A stretch of DNA of 64,000 nucleotides, from NCBI GenBank assembly GCA_009829735.1, contig CM020618.1, forward strand, positions 22,367,346-22,431,345, written 5' to 3'. The notes under the pieces are model-generated. The model had not been told where the DNA came from. It saw only the letters and a list, made by a program, of their open reading frames with translations, and ran no database searches. Source of the DNA: Pyropia yezoensis (taxonomy: Eukaryota; Rhodophyta; Bangiophyceae; Bangiales; Bangiaceae). This document shows positions 45,746-56,696 of the stretch, piece by piece. A program made the translations under genes and the position numbers. Numbering within the stretch: the stretch's first letter is position 1; the number at the start of each line of letters is the position of its first letter.

Positions 45746-45900
45746 AGCAATGATGATCTTTGGGTGCCCGCAGATCACGAATCCATAACCCGTAGAGGAA
45801 GCTCCCCGATCCGGCGGAGGCCTGCAGCTGGGTCCTCCCTCTTCCCCCGCACTGCGCCCCTTTCCCTTTCCCACCGGCGGACCGTCACAGGGCGTGCTGC

Positions 45901-48900
45901 ATGGACCCCCGCCGACCGGCGGTCAGCGGCGCCGGCAGCGGCACCCGCGATGAGCGGGCCCAGACGCTGCAGCTGCCTGCCCCAGTCGGGCGGCCCACCG
46001 CCTGGTCCGACGGTGACGGGGACGTTGCCAGGGGCAGTCGCCGCCGCTGCCGCAGCGGTGGCGGCGGCGGCGGCAGCGGCAGCGGTAGTGGCGGCGACGG
46101 TAGTAGTAGCAGCTCCGACCGCGTGCCTACGGCGGCCGCGTTTTCCATGGGACCGGGCCGTACCAGCCGCTGGCCGAGGAGCGACGACCCGGCGAGCGGC
46201 ACGGCTGCCGGCTCGTCCATGCCGCACGACGCGGGCGATGCGTCGTGGACGGCCGACACGGCAGACGAGTCGTCGGGCCTGGACGCGCGCGATGGCCCGC
46301 CCGCAGCCGACCACTCGAGCAGCAGCAGCAGCGGCGGCGGCGACAGCAGCCGCAGCCACCCACACGCGGCCGCGCCGCTTCCGCCCCCCCCCGCCCGTCC
46401 CCCCCACCGCACCAGGGGAGGGCGCCACCATCCCCGCCGTGGAGGACCGCTGGCGCGAGAGGTGCCGCCCGCGGGTGGTGGCGGTGGCGGTGGCGGCGGC
46501 CGCGGCGGCGGCGGTGACGGCGGCGGCGGCACCCGCCATGAGGCCATCTTTGTGGACCTCCTCGACGCGGCCCACACCGCCGACGCGACGGGCGCGTCGA
46601 CTGCCGCCGCCGCCGTCGGCGGCGGTGGTGGGGGCGCCGCCGCCGACACGCACGCCGCTGCGCGTGGCCGTGGCCACCGCCGCCGACAGAGCGCGGCCGA
46701 CGCGACGGCCGCCGCGGGCCGCCGTCGGGAGGCACGCACGCGGCTGCGGCTGGCACTGGGGCTGGGGGGGGACTGGGGGGGGGGGGGGGGGGGGGGGGCG
46801 CCCGATGGCGCCCCCCTGGCTGGCGTCACCGTCGTTGACAGTGGTGGCGGGGGTGGCGACGCGGGGCGTCGCGGCGACGGCGGCGGGGACGTCGTTGACA
46901 ACGAAGGTCCCGGCGGGCGCGGGGACGGCACGACCGCGGCGCCCGCGGCGGCCACCGCCGCCCCCTCCCTTGCGGGCGAGGGCAGTGACGGCGAGGCACA
47001 GCCGCTGCTCGGAGCCTCTCGCTCGTCGGGAGCATCCGCAACGACAGCGCCCCCCCCCGGCGCTCGCCCTCGCGCAGCGGCAGCGGTGGGTGGCGTTGGG
47101 GGTGTGGGTCCGCGTCGGCGTCCTGCCCCCCGCGGTGCCCCCCGCGCCCCCGACGGCGGGCCGCCGTCGCCACCCCGCCTCGGGCGATACCACGCCTCCA
47201 ACGCTCTGGTCCGGTCGGCGGCGCCCGAGGCGATTGCCGACCGCTGGTGCCGCGCCGAGACGGCGGCGAGCCCGGTGGGGGCCGCCGCGCCGACGCCTGC
47301 GCCCGCCACGGTGGCGGCGCGGGCAGGGGTGTACCGGCAGCTGTCGGGATCGGTCGGGGGGGGGCGGGGGGGGGGCACGGCGGTCGTGGCCGAACCGCCG
47401 GGGGCGGGGGGGGGGCGTCGGCCGCGGCGGGGGAGCGGCGGCGGGGGGGACGGCGCTGCCGCCTCCCGCGGGCCACTCCCCGGTGGCGGCGGGGATGCGT
47501 CTGACGCGGATGGGCACGGAGGGGGGGGGGGCGGGGTGGGGGCACTTCCGCCGCTCGTGTCGGCCTCGGCCCGGGAGGGGTCAGTGGCCGTGCGGCGACG
47601 GCGTCGGCGGGCGTCGAGTCTTGCAGAGGGGGGGGGGGGTGGCGGAGGGAGGGATGCGTCTGTCCATGGCACGGACGGCGCCCAATGGGAGGACCAGGAG
47701 GGGGGCGGGGGGGAGGGTGGCGGCGTCGACGACGGTGGCTACCGCCGCAAGGCCGCCGCTGCCGCCAGCAGCAGGCACCATCGGCGGCTGCCTCTGGCCG
47801 CCCGAGGCGCCGACGACGGCCCCCGCTGGCCCTGGCGCCGCCCCGTGGCCGACGACGCGGCCGTGCCGGCCGGGTGCCTCCTCTACCTGGGCCTCCTCGG
47901 GGTGGCGGTCTTTCCCCTGTGCCATCTGGTCACGCTCGCCACCCGGGGCCTCGTTGCCGGCCGCGACGCGGCAACCGCCGCGGCGGGTGCCGCGGGTGGA
48001 CCCGCCGCGGCGGTCGCCGTCACCACCGCCCTGCGGGTGGCGGCGGCGGTGGGCGCGCTGGGCGTCACCCGCCGGCTGGGCGGGCGGTACGCCGCCGGGT
48101 CGGGGGTGCCTGAGATCAAGTGCTTCCTCGCCGGCACCTACCTGCCGGGCGCCCTGTCGGGGGGGGCGCTGCTGGCAAAGGCGGTGGGCCTGCCGCTGGC
48201 GCTCGCGTCGGGCCTTTCGTACGGGGTCATGGGGCCGTACGCGTCCATGGCGGTCATCCTGTCGTCGTTTGTGGGGCGGCTGACGCTCTTTCCCGCCCTC
48301 GCCGGCAGCGCCCGCGCGCAAATGATGGCGTGCGCGGCGGCGGCGGCGGCGGGCATTGGCGCCACCTTTGGGACCCCCATTGGCGCCACCCTGCTGACGA
48401 TTGAGCTGGCCGCCGCGACCTTTCCCGTCCACTGGCTGCCGCTGATGCTCTACACCGTCGTGGCGGGCTACACCGTCACCCTCTGGGTGTTTGACGTGGC
48501 CGGGGTGGTGTACTTTGCGCTCGAGCCACCGCCCGCGCCGCCGGGGGCGCTGCTCGCCAATGTGGCCCTGCAGGCCGCCCTGGGCGCGGTGTGTGGCCTT
48601 GCCGGCGCGGGCCTCGTCGGCGCCATCCGTGTGACCAGCCGGGCGGTGGCGACAGTAGTGCCGCCCGCGAGCACCCGCCGGGCGGTGGCGCTCGTCGCGG
48701 CGTTTGTGACCGCCCACACGGCCATTGCGTGGTCGCTCGGGGGGGTCATGTGGGCGCCCACCCAGCGGGACGGCCTGCTCTTCCTGTTCAACACGCCGGT
48801 GGGGGCGGGCACGACGCCCTACATTCACCTCCCGGCGTGGATGCTGCCGCCGCCGGTCCCTGCCACCGGTGCGCCCTCCCGCTACACGTCGGCCGTGACG

Positions 48901-50104
48901 CTGGCGGTGGTGGCGGTGGTCAAGTGGGTGCTCACCGTCTTTTCACTGCTGCTGCCGCTCCCCGCCGGCGCCTTCCTCCCCATCTTTCAAACGGGCGCCG
49001 CGGGCGGGCGGGCCGCCGCCGAGGCCCTCCTCGCCGCCTTTCCGGGCCGCCTCCCGTGGCTTGACCCCCGCACGTACGCTGTGCTGGGCGCCGCGGGCCT
49101 GACGACGGCTGTCATGCAGACGGTCAGCATTGGGATGGTGATGGTGGAGCTCACCGGCGGGGGCGTCAGCATCCTCAGCCTCACTGTGTCGGGCGTCACC
49201 GCCTACGCCACCGCCCAGGCGCTGACGCACGACCTCTTTAGTGACATCCTCCGGCGGCGGCGGCTACCGTACGTGTATGGCCCCCGGGAGCGTACCCGCG
49301 GACGCGCCGCCGCCTGGCGGGACGCCGCCAGCCTGTGGACCGCCGCGGACTTGGTGTCCACCGTACCCGCCGCCCCGCTCGCGCGGCGCGGGCGGGATAA
49401 CGATGACGCCCGCCCGCCCCCCGCCGCGTGTGGGCGGGTAACCTGGCCGGGCATCACGGTGGGGGAGGTGTGTGGGCTGCTGGGCACGCCCGGCGGCTGG
49501 ACGACGGCGGCGGTGGTGGACGCGCCGGGGGGGGGGGTGCTGCTGGGGGCGGTCAGCCGCCACCGGCTGCAGCAGGAGGTGGACGCGGTGATAGCCACGG
49601 CCGTGGGGGCGCCGCCGGGGGGGGGGGAGGGGGGGGGGGTGCTGGCGGCTATGGCGCTACGACCGCCACCTCTACCACGGCCGCCCCTGCGCCGTCGGGG
49701 GCGGAGGGGGGGGGGGGGGCAGCGCCGTCGATGCTGCAGCCGCTGCGCTGGCTGACGGCGCGACCGCCGCGGCGGTGGCGGCGACGCCGCTTCCGCTGCT
49801 CGCGGCCTACGACCCAGCCGTCGGCGCGGCGGCGGTCAACCCGACGCCCTTTGCGGTGGGCGGGGACACCCCCTTTTGGAAGGTCGCCCACTTTTTTACC
49901 GCCCTCTCGTGCGCACAGATGTTTGTGACCGACCGGGGAGGGGGGTACGTGGGCGTCCTGTCCAAGGCGCGGTTCATAGATGCTTTTTACGCCCTCTCTG
50001 CGGGGGGGGGGGGGAGACGGTGCCGCCGCCGCCGCCGCCGCCCACGTGATACGGTTCGGGAGAAGGGAGTAGGGGGGATGTCGTCTCCTCTGCGACCGAC
50101 GTGA
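45901..50104 (+). CDS. CLC-family chloride channel with C-terminal CBS domains (one apparent frameshift)
   Basis: Anion channel or transporter of an internal or plasma membrane. From ATG 45901, residues 1-650 are Gly/Ser/Ala/Arg-rich and disordered, and the start within this part is uncertain. Membrane helices run from about residue 655 to 1150, with the selectivity motifs GSGVPE (733-738) and GAFLPIF...GAAGGR (1023-1037). The gating glutamate is replaced: the usual GxEGP is YGVMGP with Met777. The position after Glu835 (TIEL), where exchangers have a second glutamate, is leucine. Both changes argue for a channel rather than a Cl-/H+ exchanger. The first CBS domain follows (ITVGEVCGLL onward). 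A G run at 49617-49639 shifts the frame; the second CBS (PFAVGGDTPFWKV, YVGVLSKARF) is read one frame over, from about 49640 to 50104. The extreme C-terminus follows another G run and is unreliable. Confidence 0.88.
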
Positions 50105-50833
50105 CGGTCGAGGAACAGCGCGCCACCGAGGAGCCTAACAGCGGCTAATGACTGACAAGCGTAGGAAAAATGCACATAGAGCGAGTAGCTGGTGAGGGAG
50201 ACGGGTGTGCCAAAAGCGTATGACTGGTTTTAGAATGGGAAACTACTACTAACAGCAAAAGAAGCATCAAGGACAAGCAGTGGGAAGAGCCACAAACAAG
50301 TCGACAAAGGGACGCCCGTGGAAGCGCCCAAAAGTGGCGGGGAGGACAGGGGCGCGGGGCAAGCCGACGGACGCTACCAGGCACTGGGTGCCCGGGGGGA
50401 GAGCCCGCGCGGCCGCCTATGAAGGCGCCTGTGGCCGGCGCCCGAGTCGACCGCCGCGCCGAGCGTCCCGCCAAAGAAACGGCCCGCCCACGGGGACGAG
50501 TCTGCCAGGGGCCCGTCCCGCCGCCGCAAGCGGCGCCGGTCCAGGCAGTCGGCAGGGGCCGGGGAAGGGATGGTGGCGGGAAAGCGCGCGAGCGGCCGGT
50601 AGGGGACGAGGAGGGGGGAGGAGCAGGCGGCACCGTAACTGCTGGCGGCCGCTGCCGCCTAGCCGGCGCCGTCACAGGACGGCCCGGCCGATCGTCCGCC
50701 TGGTTGCGCCGCCGACCGCCAGTTGTAAACCCCCCTCAGCCGCGCGGGCGAGAAGCCAGTTACCGGCCGGTGGGATCACAGGGGGTTATGAAAGGCATGG
50801 TGGAAAGCCGCCATACCCCCCCCCCCCGCTTTG
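50105..50833. other. Spacer between CLC and MED6 3' ends
   Basis: Two convergent genes end here. ORFs on both strands encode only Arg/Pro/Gly strings. No RNA gene or repeat was recognised. Confidence 0.5.
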
Positions 50834-51663
50834 TCATACCACCATGGGGTCCCCCCCTCCCTCTCCCCCACCCTCCCCCGCTCCCGGCGGGGGAACCTCA
50901 CCAACCTCCCCCGCCGCCGTCGCCATCCGGTGGTTGCCCTCGACCAGCCCGACGAGGAGGCCGTCCACCACCCGCCGCTCCGCCGGGTTGGCCCCCTCTC
51001 GGCCGTCCGCGTCGGCCGCCGCCGCCGCCGCCGCGGCGGCGGCGGCGGTCGCGCCCGCCCCCCCCCCCCCCCCCCCCCCCCCCCCGCGGCGGCGGCGGCG
51101 GCCCCCCCTGGTGGCGGGCGCCACACAAAACCGCCGGGGGCGGAGCACTCGACCGCCGCCGCCGCGTGCACCGACGCCCACGCGCGGGTCACCGCGTCCA
51201 GGCTGCTGCGGAGGACACAGCCAAGGACACCCGCCACCGACGGCGCCTGGTAAATCCCCCCGGCGTCAATGTAAAAGGTGGCCAGGGGCGTCACGTCGCC
51301 CGCGCCGGGCCCTGACCGGTACACCTTGTGCACAATGTAGATGCGGGCGGGCTCACGGTCGGCGGGCACCGGCTCAACCGCGTACTCGACGCCCGTCATG
51401 GTGGGGAGGATGGTCGCCGGGTCCAGCCGCTGCATCTTGACCAGCTCGTTGTTGCACGTCGGGTCGTAAAAGGGGGAGAGCGAAAAGTAGTCGAGCGCAG
51501 TGGTGGCGTTGAGGGACAGGTAGGACAGCCACGTCTTGTCCGACCACTGGAGGGCGGTGAGGTCGGGGGTGGCCGCCACCGCCGCGGCAAGGGGGTTGGG
51601 CGGGGGGGGGGCGACGCCGACGGGGGGGGGGGCGCCCACCCCCGCCGCCGCGGGCGACGCCAT
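50834..51663 (-). CDS. MED6: Mediator complex subunit 6 (MED6), about 275 aa
   Basis: Head-module subunit of Mediator, the nuclear coactivator bridging transcription factors and RNA polymerase II. The ATG at 51663 (GCGATGG) starts a Pro/Ala-rich leader of ~38 residues; the frame is open upstream to 52065 but that part looks like untranslated leader. The MED6 signature follows: LQWSDKTWLSYL, LDYFSLSPFYDPTCNNE, LVKMQRL, then MTGVEYAVE, TPLATFYIDAGGIYQAPSV and the helix to about residue 155. A 28-base C run (51058-51085) then breaks the frame. One frame over, the tail PAERRVVDGLLVGLVEGNHR leads to a stop at 50834; this is more protein-like than the Arg/Pro-rich tail in the original frame. The length suits the family (about 250 aa in animals). 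Confidence 0.9.
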
Positions 51664-52573
51664 CGCACCGGGGCGACAAGGCCAGACGCAGGCACACGGC
51701 GTGCCGCCCAACAGCTGCACAGGAGATAGGGGCGGGGATGGTGGGGACGGGAGCAGGGGCGCACGAGAGCCCGCAGCGCACCACAGCAGAGAAGAGCACC
51801 GCCGGCCGACACACCACTGCCAGGCACCCGCCGACGCCCGCTCACACGCGAACAGGTGCCGGCTTGCGGGCAGTGCCGGTGGGACAGGTAGCACAGCGAG
51901 GAGGTGAGCAGGAAATGTCGAAGACATGGACTGCGAGGGCGTCCGCGCGCGCAAACAGGAGTCGGCTGCCCCTCTGAGTGTGAAAACACAGCTCGAGCAG
52001 AGTGGACACTTTAGCTCCAATACTCTTTTCATTTTCGCGGCGAGGTTTCCGTTTGACAACGGCAAGTACCTAGATACTCAAGTGGAAATTGTGCAGCAGA
52101 AGCCAGTACGGGTACAGCAAGTGGCTGGCGTGTAAGCCCGTTCACACCGCGTGATCCACGGTGACGGAGAGGGGCGGGACGGGAAGTGCCGTCCTGCTTT
52201 CACTTCGTCCCTGGGCGTGAGAGATCCCCGCGGACGCTTCCAGACTGACGACCACCACTGCGGGGCAGCGAACAAGAGCGCCGTCCCCACCCCCGCTCCC
52301 CCTGCACTCCCAAGAAGACTTTCTCCACGGGGCACCCACCACGCGCCACACCTCACTGCCCGGGCGGCCACCGCTGCCGGGCGCGCAGCTGAACACCCAC
52401 GAGGGCCGGTCGCTGTGCGCCCCCACCTCCCCTCAACCACCTCTGTGGGACTCGTCCCCGCCCTGCTCCCCGCCCCCTCCCTCCCCCAGTGCTATTCCCT
52501 TCCTCTCCTTTGATCTGCTTATCCCCAGCCCTCCCCCTTCCTTCCTTCCAACTCTTCCTTGCGGCTCGCTGCC
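51664..52573. promoter_or_regulatory. Divergent promoter region of MED6 and the F-box/LRR-like gene
   Basis: The 910 bp between two divergent starts. The part next to the plus-strand gene (about 52440-52570) is a long CT-rich leader. No TATA box or clear motif was found. Confidence 0.45.
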
Positions 52574-54010
52574 ATGCCCCCCCCCCCAACTGCCACGGTG
52601 GCACCCGTAGAGGCCCCCGTCGCGGCGCCGCCGGCCGGGGGTGTGGCGGATGCCGCGGCCGCGGCCGTTGCGGCCGCACGTGCCGCGTCGGCCGCCGCAG
52701 CGGCAGCGGCACCTCCATCGACGAGCGGGACAGGGACGCCAACACCGGCGCCTGCGCGGGCGGTGGAGGACCTTCCCGGCGGGCGGCGCCCGCCGCTGCC
52801 GTCCGTGACGCTCTCCACCATCCTCTCCATCCCCGAGCTGGCGTGCCTCCTCTACGACCACCTCGCGGGGGTGCCCTTTACCGCCGCCCCCCCCGCAGAC
52901 CCTGACTCGCCCGGCGCCTTTGCGTGCGCCCTGACGCTGGTCGGCGCCGCGGCGGTGGCGCCGCTGGCCGCCACCTGCCGGGCGGCCCGGTCGGCGCTCC
53001 GCCCCGCCGTCCGCACGCTGTCGCTGTCCCCGCCGCCCACGGCGTCGGCAGTGGCGGGGACGCTGCTGGGGGGTGGTGGCGGCGGCGGCGGCGGCGGCGG
53101 CAGTGCGCGCAGGGGGCGGATAGGGTCAGCGGCAGGGGCGGCGGCCGCAGACGCGACGACCGCGGCGGCCCTGTCGGCCCGCCGTGCGGCCGCGCTGGGC
53201 CGCCTCCTCCGCACCTTCCCCGCCCTGCGGTGCTTGTCGGCAGTGCGGGCGGGGTGGGTGGACGCGCCGGCGCTTGCGGCGGTCGCCGCGTCGGCGCCGC
53301 GGCTCGAAGCCCTCCGCCTGGCGGGCGTGCCGTCGCTCCCCGCGTCGGCGGTGGGGGCGCTCGCGGCGCTATCCCGCCTGGGGCACCTCAACCTGGGCTA
53401 CCCCCCCGCCCCCGCCCCCACTGGCGCAAACGCCCCCACGGCCACCCCCGCAGCTGCGGCGGCAGCGTCAGTGGAGCGGTGTGCGGTGGTCGGGGCGCTG
53501 CCCGCCCTCACCTCCCTCTCCCTCAGTGGCCACGCGCTGTCCCCCGGCGCCCTCGCGGCGGTCGGGTCGGGCGGGCGGCTGCGCCGGCTGTGGCTGACGG
53601 GCGCGTCGGGGGTGTCGCCCGCGGCGGTGCGGGCGCTGGCGTCGTCCCCGGCGGGGGCCACCCTCACCCACCTGTGGGTGGCGGGCGTCAATGGCGGGCA
53701 CGGCGTGGCCGACGCGCACGTGGCGGGGCTGGCGCCCGCCGGTGCCCTGCGGGAGCTCCACCTGGGCCACGCCCTGTCGCTGACCGACGTGGGCCTGGCG
53801 GCCGTTGCCGCCGCCGCCTTTGCGCCGTCGTTGCGGGTGCTGGTCTTGGAGGGTGGGGGGGGGGGGGCGGAGGGTGTCACCCGGGGGGGGGTCGCCGCAC
53901 TGCGCGCTGCGCTGCCCGCGTGTGAGCTGCGGATAGGAGTGGGGGGGGAGGAGGGCGAGGCGGCGGCGGCGGGTGACGGGGGGGGGTGGGTGGACGGTTG
54001 GCACCCGTGA
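52574..54010 (+). CDS. F-box-like / leucine-rich-repeat protein (478 aa)
   Basis: Probable substrate-recognition protein of an SCF-type ubiquitin ligase; the LRR part is clear, the F-box call is weaker. ATG 52574 follows CT-rich leader; the frame upstream opens only from a TTG. Residues 1-75 are Ala/Pro low complexity. About 75-150 hold a helical F-box-like segment (SIPELACLLYDHL, then AAVAPLAATCRAARSALRPA). After a Gly/Ala linker, LRRs of the AMN1/cysteine-containing kind run from about 210 to 450: LEALRLAGVPSLP, LGHLNLGY, LTSLSLSGHALSPGALAAV, LRRLWLTGASGVSPAAVRAL, LTHLWVAGVNG, LRELHLGHALSLTDVGLAAV, LRVLVLEG. The C-terminus is Gly/Glu-rich. It is Ala-rich like its neighbours and has no visible intron. 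Confidence 0.7.
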   Translation: MPPPPTATVAPVEAPVAAPPAGGVADAAAAAVAAARAASAAAAAAAPPSTSGTGTPTPAPARAVEDLPGGRRPPLPSVTLSTILSIPELACLLYDHLAGVPFTAAPPADPDSPGAFACALTLVGAAAVAPLAATCRAARSALRPAVRTLSLSPPPTASAVAGTLLGGGGGGGGGGGSARRGRIGSAAGAAAADATTAAALSARRAAALGRLLRTFPALRCLSAVRAGWVDAPALAAVAASAPRLEALRLAGVPSLPASAVGALAALSRLGHLNLGYPPAPAPTGANAPTATPAAAAAASVERCAVVGALPALTSLSLSGHALSPGALAAVGSGGRLRRLWLTGASGVSPAAVRALASSPAGATLTHLWVAGVNGGHGVADAHVAGLAPAGALRELHLGHALSLTDVGLAAVAAAAFAPSLRVLVLEGGGGGAEGVTRGGVAALRAALPACELRIGVGGEEGEAAAAGDGGGWVDGWHP

Positions 54011-54606
54011 GGGTGGGGTGCGCTCGCGCGTCGCGGCCAGTGGGGGCGAGGCGGGGGGGAACGAGGGGGGGCAAGGCGGAACAGCGGGTGCCTGGGATGT
54101 ACATACAAACATACATGCATACATACATACAAGTGGATGGGTTGGACGTACCGCCTCCCGTGGGCGCTTGCCGCAGCCGTTGAAGTGTTGAGTGGCCTGC
54201 ACATCTTGCTTCCCCGCACCACGCCCCGTTCGCCATGCTCCGGCCGCCGTGCAGTAGAGAAAAAACGCCAGCACCCTCAAGAACCCGCTTCGCCCAGTTC
54301 CGTGCTCGCGCACGGCTACCTTCGTGCGACAGGGGTGCCCGCTTCGGCATGCAGAGGCAGCGAGCGGTGCACTCGCTGACCTCGTAGTGCTGTAAATACA
54401 GTACAGACAGTTCGTACATACCTAATGTACCGGTACACCCGTTCGAGCAGGTCAATCGCGCGGAGTTTGAACCGTGCAGGACTGTACAGTACATGAATAC
54501 ATAGATGCAGCCTGCCCGAGTCGGCCTGCGACTTTACGGCGAGCCCTCTCTGCAGGGCAGCTGCCTCGCGGGTCCTTCGTCCCCCTTCCGCCGCAGCAAA
54601 CGAGAA
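54011..54606. other. Spacer with CATA repeat and GTAC-rich segment upstream of Taspase 1
   Basis: Holds a short (CATA)n tract at 54101-54132 and, at 54390-54495, six GTAC tetranucleotides, including the palindromes TGTACCGGTACA (54426-54437) and ACTGTACAGT (54481-54490). AT-richer than the genes. No tRNA could be folded with confidence, although GGTTCAAACTCC on the minus strand resembles a T-arm. Confidence 0.5.
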
Positions 54607-56640
54607 ATGGCGCCGCCCTTTACGCCGCGGCCGCCCCCCTTTCCGGTGGCCGCCGCCGCCACCACGGCCGGTGCTGCGGTCCCAGCCCCTGCTGCTGCCA
54701 ATGCCTCTGCCACTGCCACTGGCACCGCCGTGACCTCCGCCGCCGCCGCCGCCGCCGCCGCCGCGCGCCGGCCGCCGCGGCTCATTGCCATCCACGCTGG
54801 CGCTGGCCGCCATGGGGTGAAGGAAGGCACGTCCCCCGCCGCTTTTTCTCTCACGCACCGCCCAGCCCGAGCTGGCGTCGCCTCCCCGCAGTGGGGCGCC
54901 GCGGGGGCTTGTCCCTCCCGCACCCGCCGCTGCCGCTGCTGCTGCTACGGCCGCCGCCGCTGCTGCTGCCGCCGCCGCCCGCTGCCGCCGCCGTCGCGTG
55001 ACCACGGGGCGGGGCGTGAGGTGACCGGGGCGTGACTGACAGTGCGGCCCTTTTATTGGGTGCTCTCCTCCTCCCCCCCGCCCACCCCCCCCCCTTTTTT
55101 TTTTTTGTCTGTGTGCTGCGTTCATCGTGCCCGTGGCGCCTTCCCCCCCCCGCCCCCCCCCCGAAACGCTCACAGAACGTCGCGTGTGCGCGGCGATGCG
55201 CGCGGCTCTGGCCGCCGCCGCCGCCACCGCCGGGGACGCGGCGGCGGTGGCAACGGCGGCGGTGGCCGCGCTGGAAGCGTCGGGGGTGACCAACGCGGGC
55301 CCCGCCGGCGGGGCGCTCACCTGGGATGGCGCCCCCGAGGCGGACGCGTGTGTGGTCACGCCGTCTTCGTACGGGGCGGTGGGGGCGGTGGCGGGGCTCG
55401 CGTCGGCCGTCACCGCCGCCGCCGCAGTGGCGGACGCCCAAGGAGGGGGGCCGCGGCGGTTGGTGGGGGGGGGTCGTGGCGGGGGGGATGCGGCAGCCAG
55501 GACGGCCGCCACGCCCTTTGGCGCGGGCCGCGCAGCAGGGGAGGCGGAGGTGGCGGGGCTGGTCGCCCCGGGCGTGCTGGCCGGCGGCGCCGCCGCCGCG
55601 TATGCCGACCGGCTGGGCCTGGCCCGCGCGCCGGGTGGGGGGGTGGGCGCCCGCCGCGAGGACCGTTGGCGACGGTATTCGGCGGTCGTGGCGGCGGCGG
55701 TGGACGCGGAGCGGTCTGGGGGCGCGGCGGGTGAGGGGCGGAAGCGGCCCCGCCCCACCCCTGACGCGGGGGAGACGCCAAACGGTCCCGGGGGGGACGG
55801 CAGTGGCAGCGGCCGCGGCGGCTGGGGCGGCGGCGTCGACAGCTCGGGCGGTGCGGCCGCGGGCGGTGACGCGGGGGTGGCCCCCCCCCCCCCTGCCAAT
55901 GACGCCGTTACCGACACGGTCGGGGCGGTGGTGGTGGACGCGTGCGGGGGCGTGGCGGCGGCCGCCTCGTCGGGCGGCGCCTGGCTCCGCCCCCCCGGCC
56001 GGCTGGGCGCTGCCGCCATCCCCGGCGCGGCGGCGGGGGTGGACCCGGCGGGCGCCGCCGCCGCCGCCGCGTCGGGGGTGGGCGAGCGCCTCATCGCGGG
56101 GGGGGTGGCGGCGACACTGGCGCGCGCGCTGGGGGGTGGGTGCCCGCTCGCGGCCGCCGCGGCCGCCGCCGCCGCTGCACAAGCCACCGCCAAGCAGCCG
56201 GGGCGGAGCGGCGCGGGGGGGGGGGAGGCGGCCGCCCGGCAGACCCCCTCACCGACAGCGGCGGCAGCAGCAGCAGCAGCAGCCGTGGTGGGGACAGCAG
56301 CCGCAGCAGCGGCGGTGACGGGAGGGGCGGCGGCAGACATGGCAGCGGCGGCGGCGGCGGCCGCCGCCGCAACCGCGGCGGCGGCCTTGACGCCGCCACG
56401 CTGTGCCGCGTTGCGGCCGCCGGGTGTGGCGGCGGCGTCCTTGGCGTGGGCCCCCTGACGCCCGTGGGGGCGGCGGTGAGCTGGGCGCACGCGACGCCGT
56501 CCTTTGCGGTGGGCGTCTGGGCGCCCGCCGCCGGGTCGGCGGTCACCGTGTCGCGGCTGCCGCCGGGGGCGGCCGTCGCCGCCGGCGGCCGGTGCGTGCG
56601 GTGGCCACCACCGGGGGGGGGGGGGAACCCACCCGCCTGA
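54607..56640 (+). CDS. TASP1: Taspase 1-like threonine aspartase (two exons, one homopolymer frameshift)
   Basis: Ntn-hydrolase of the asparaginase-2 family; the animal enzyme cuts itself and cleaves nuclear regulators after aspartate. Exon 1 (54607-54816) has an Ala-rich leader and RLIAIHAGAGRHG. A putative GT-AG intron (54817-55175) follows, with a pyrimidine tract and CTCACAG acceptor. Exon 2 continues RRVCAAMRAALAAAAATAGD, then ASGVTNAGPAGG, SYGAVGAVAGLA, a loop with the basic cluster GRKRPRP where human Taspase 1 has its nuclear signal, and DTVGAVVVDACGGVAAAASS. The catalytic threonine codon is 55916-55918. A G run at 56215-56225 shifts the frame; the C-terminus (VSWAHATPSFAVGV, VSRLPPGAAVAAGG) is read two frames over to 56640. 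Splice phases match only if the GGGG at 54814-54817 is one G short. The SWAH and SRLPPGA motifs separate it from plain asparaginases. Confidence 0.85.
54817..55175 (+). other. Putative intron in Taspase 1
   Basis: Interrupts the family alignment between HAGAGRHG and RRVCAAM. GTGAAG donor, T- and C-rich tract near 55080-55170, only one AG before the conserved text. 359 bp. Boundaries are by inspection. Confidence 0.6.
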
Positions 56641-56660
56641 CAGACACCCCCGCGTCTCTC

Positions 56661-56696
<36 letters not shown>

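Noticed and set aside
45677..48283. 868-codon plus-strand ORF overlapping the CLC gene
   Set aside because: Arg/Pro/Ala strings without domains. The CLC motifs lie in the other frame.
51664..52065. N-terminal extension of MED6 to 52065
   Set aside because: The MED6 family starts close to the conserved block, the upstream part begins from a non-family context, and ATG 51663 has a good surround.
54440..54495. tRNA gene on the minus strand
   Set aside because: Only a T-arm-like GGTTCAAACTCC is seen. No acceptor, D-arm or anticodon stem could be paired.
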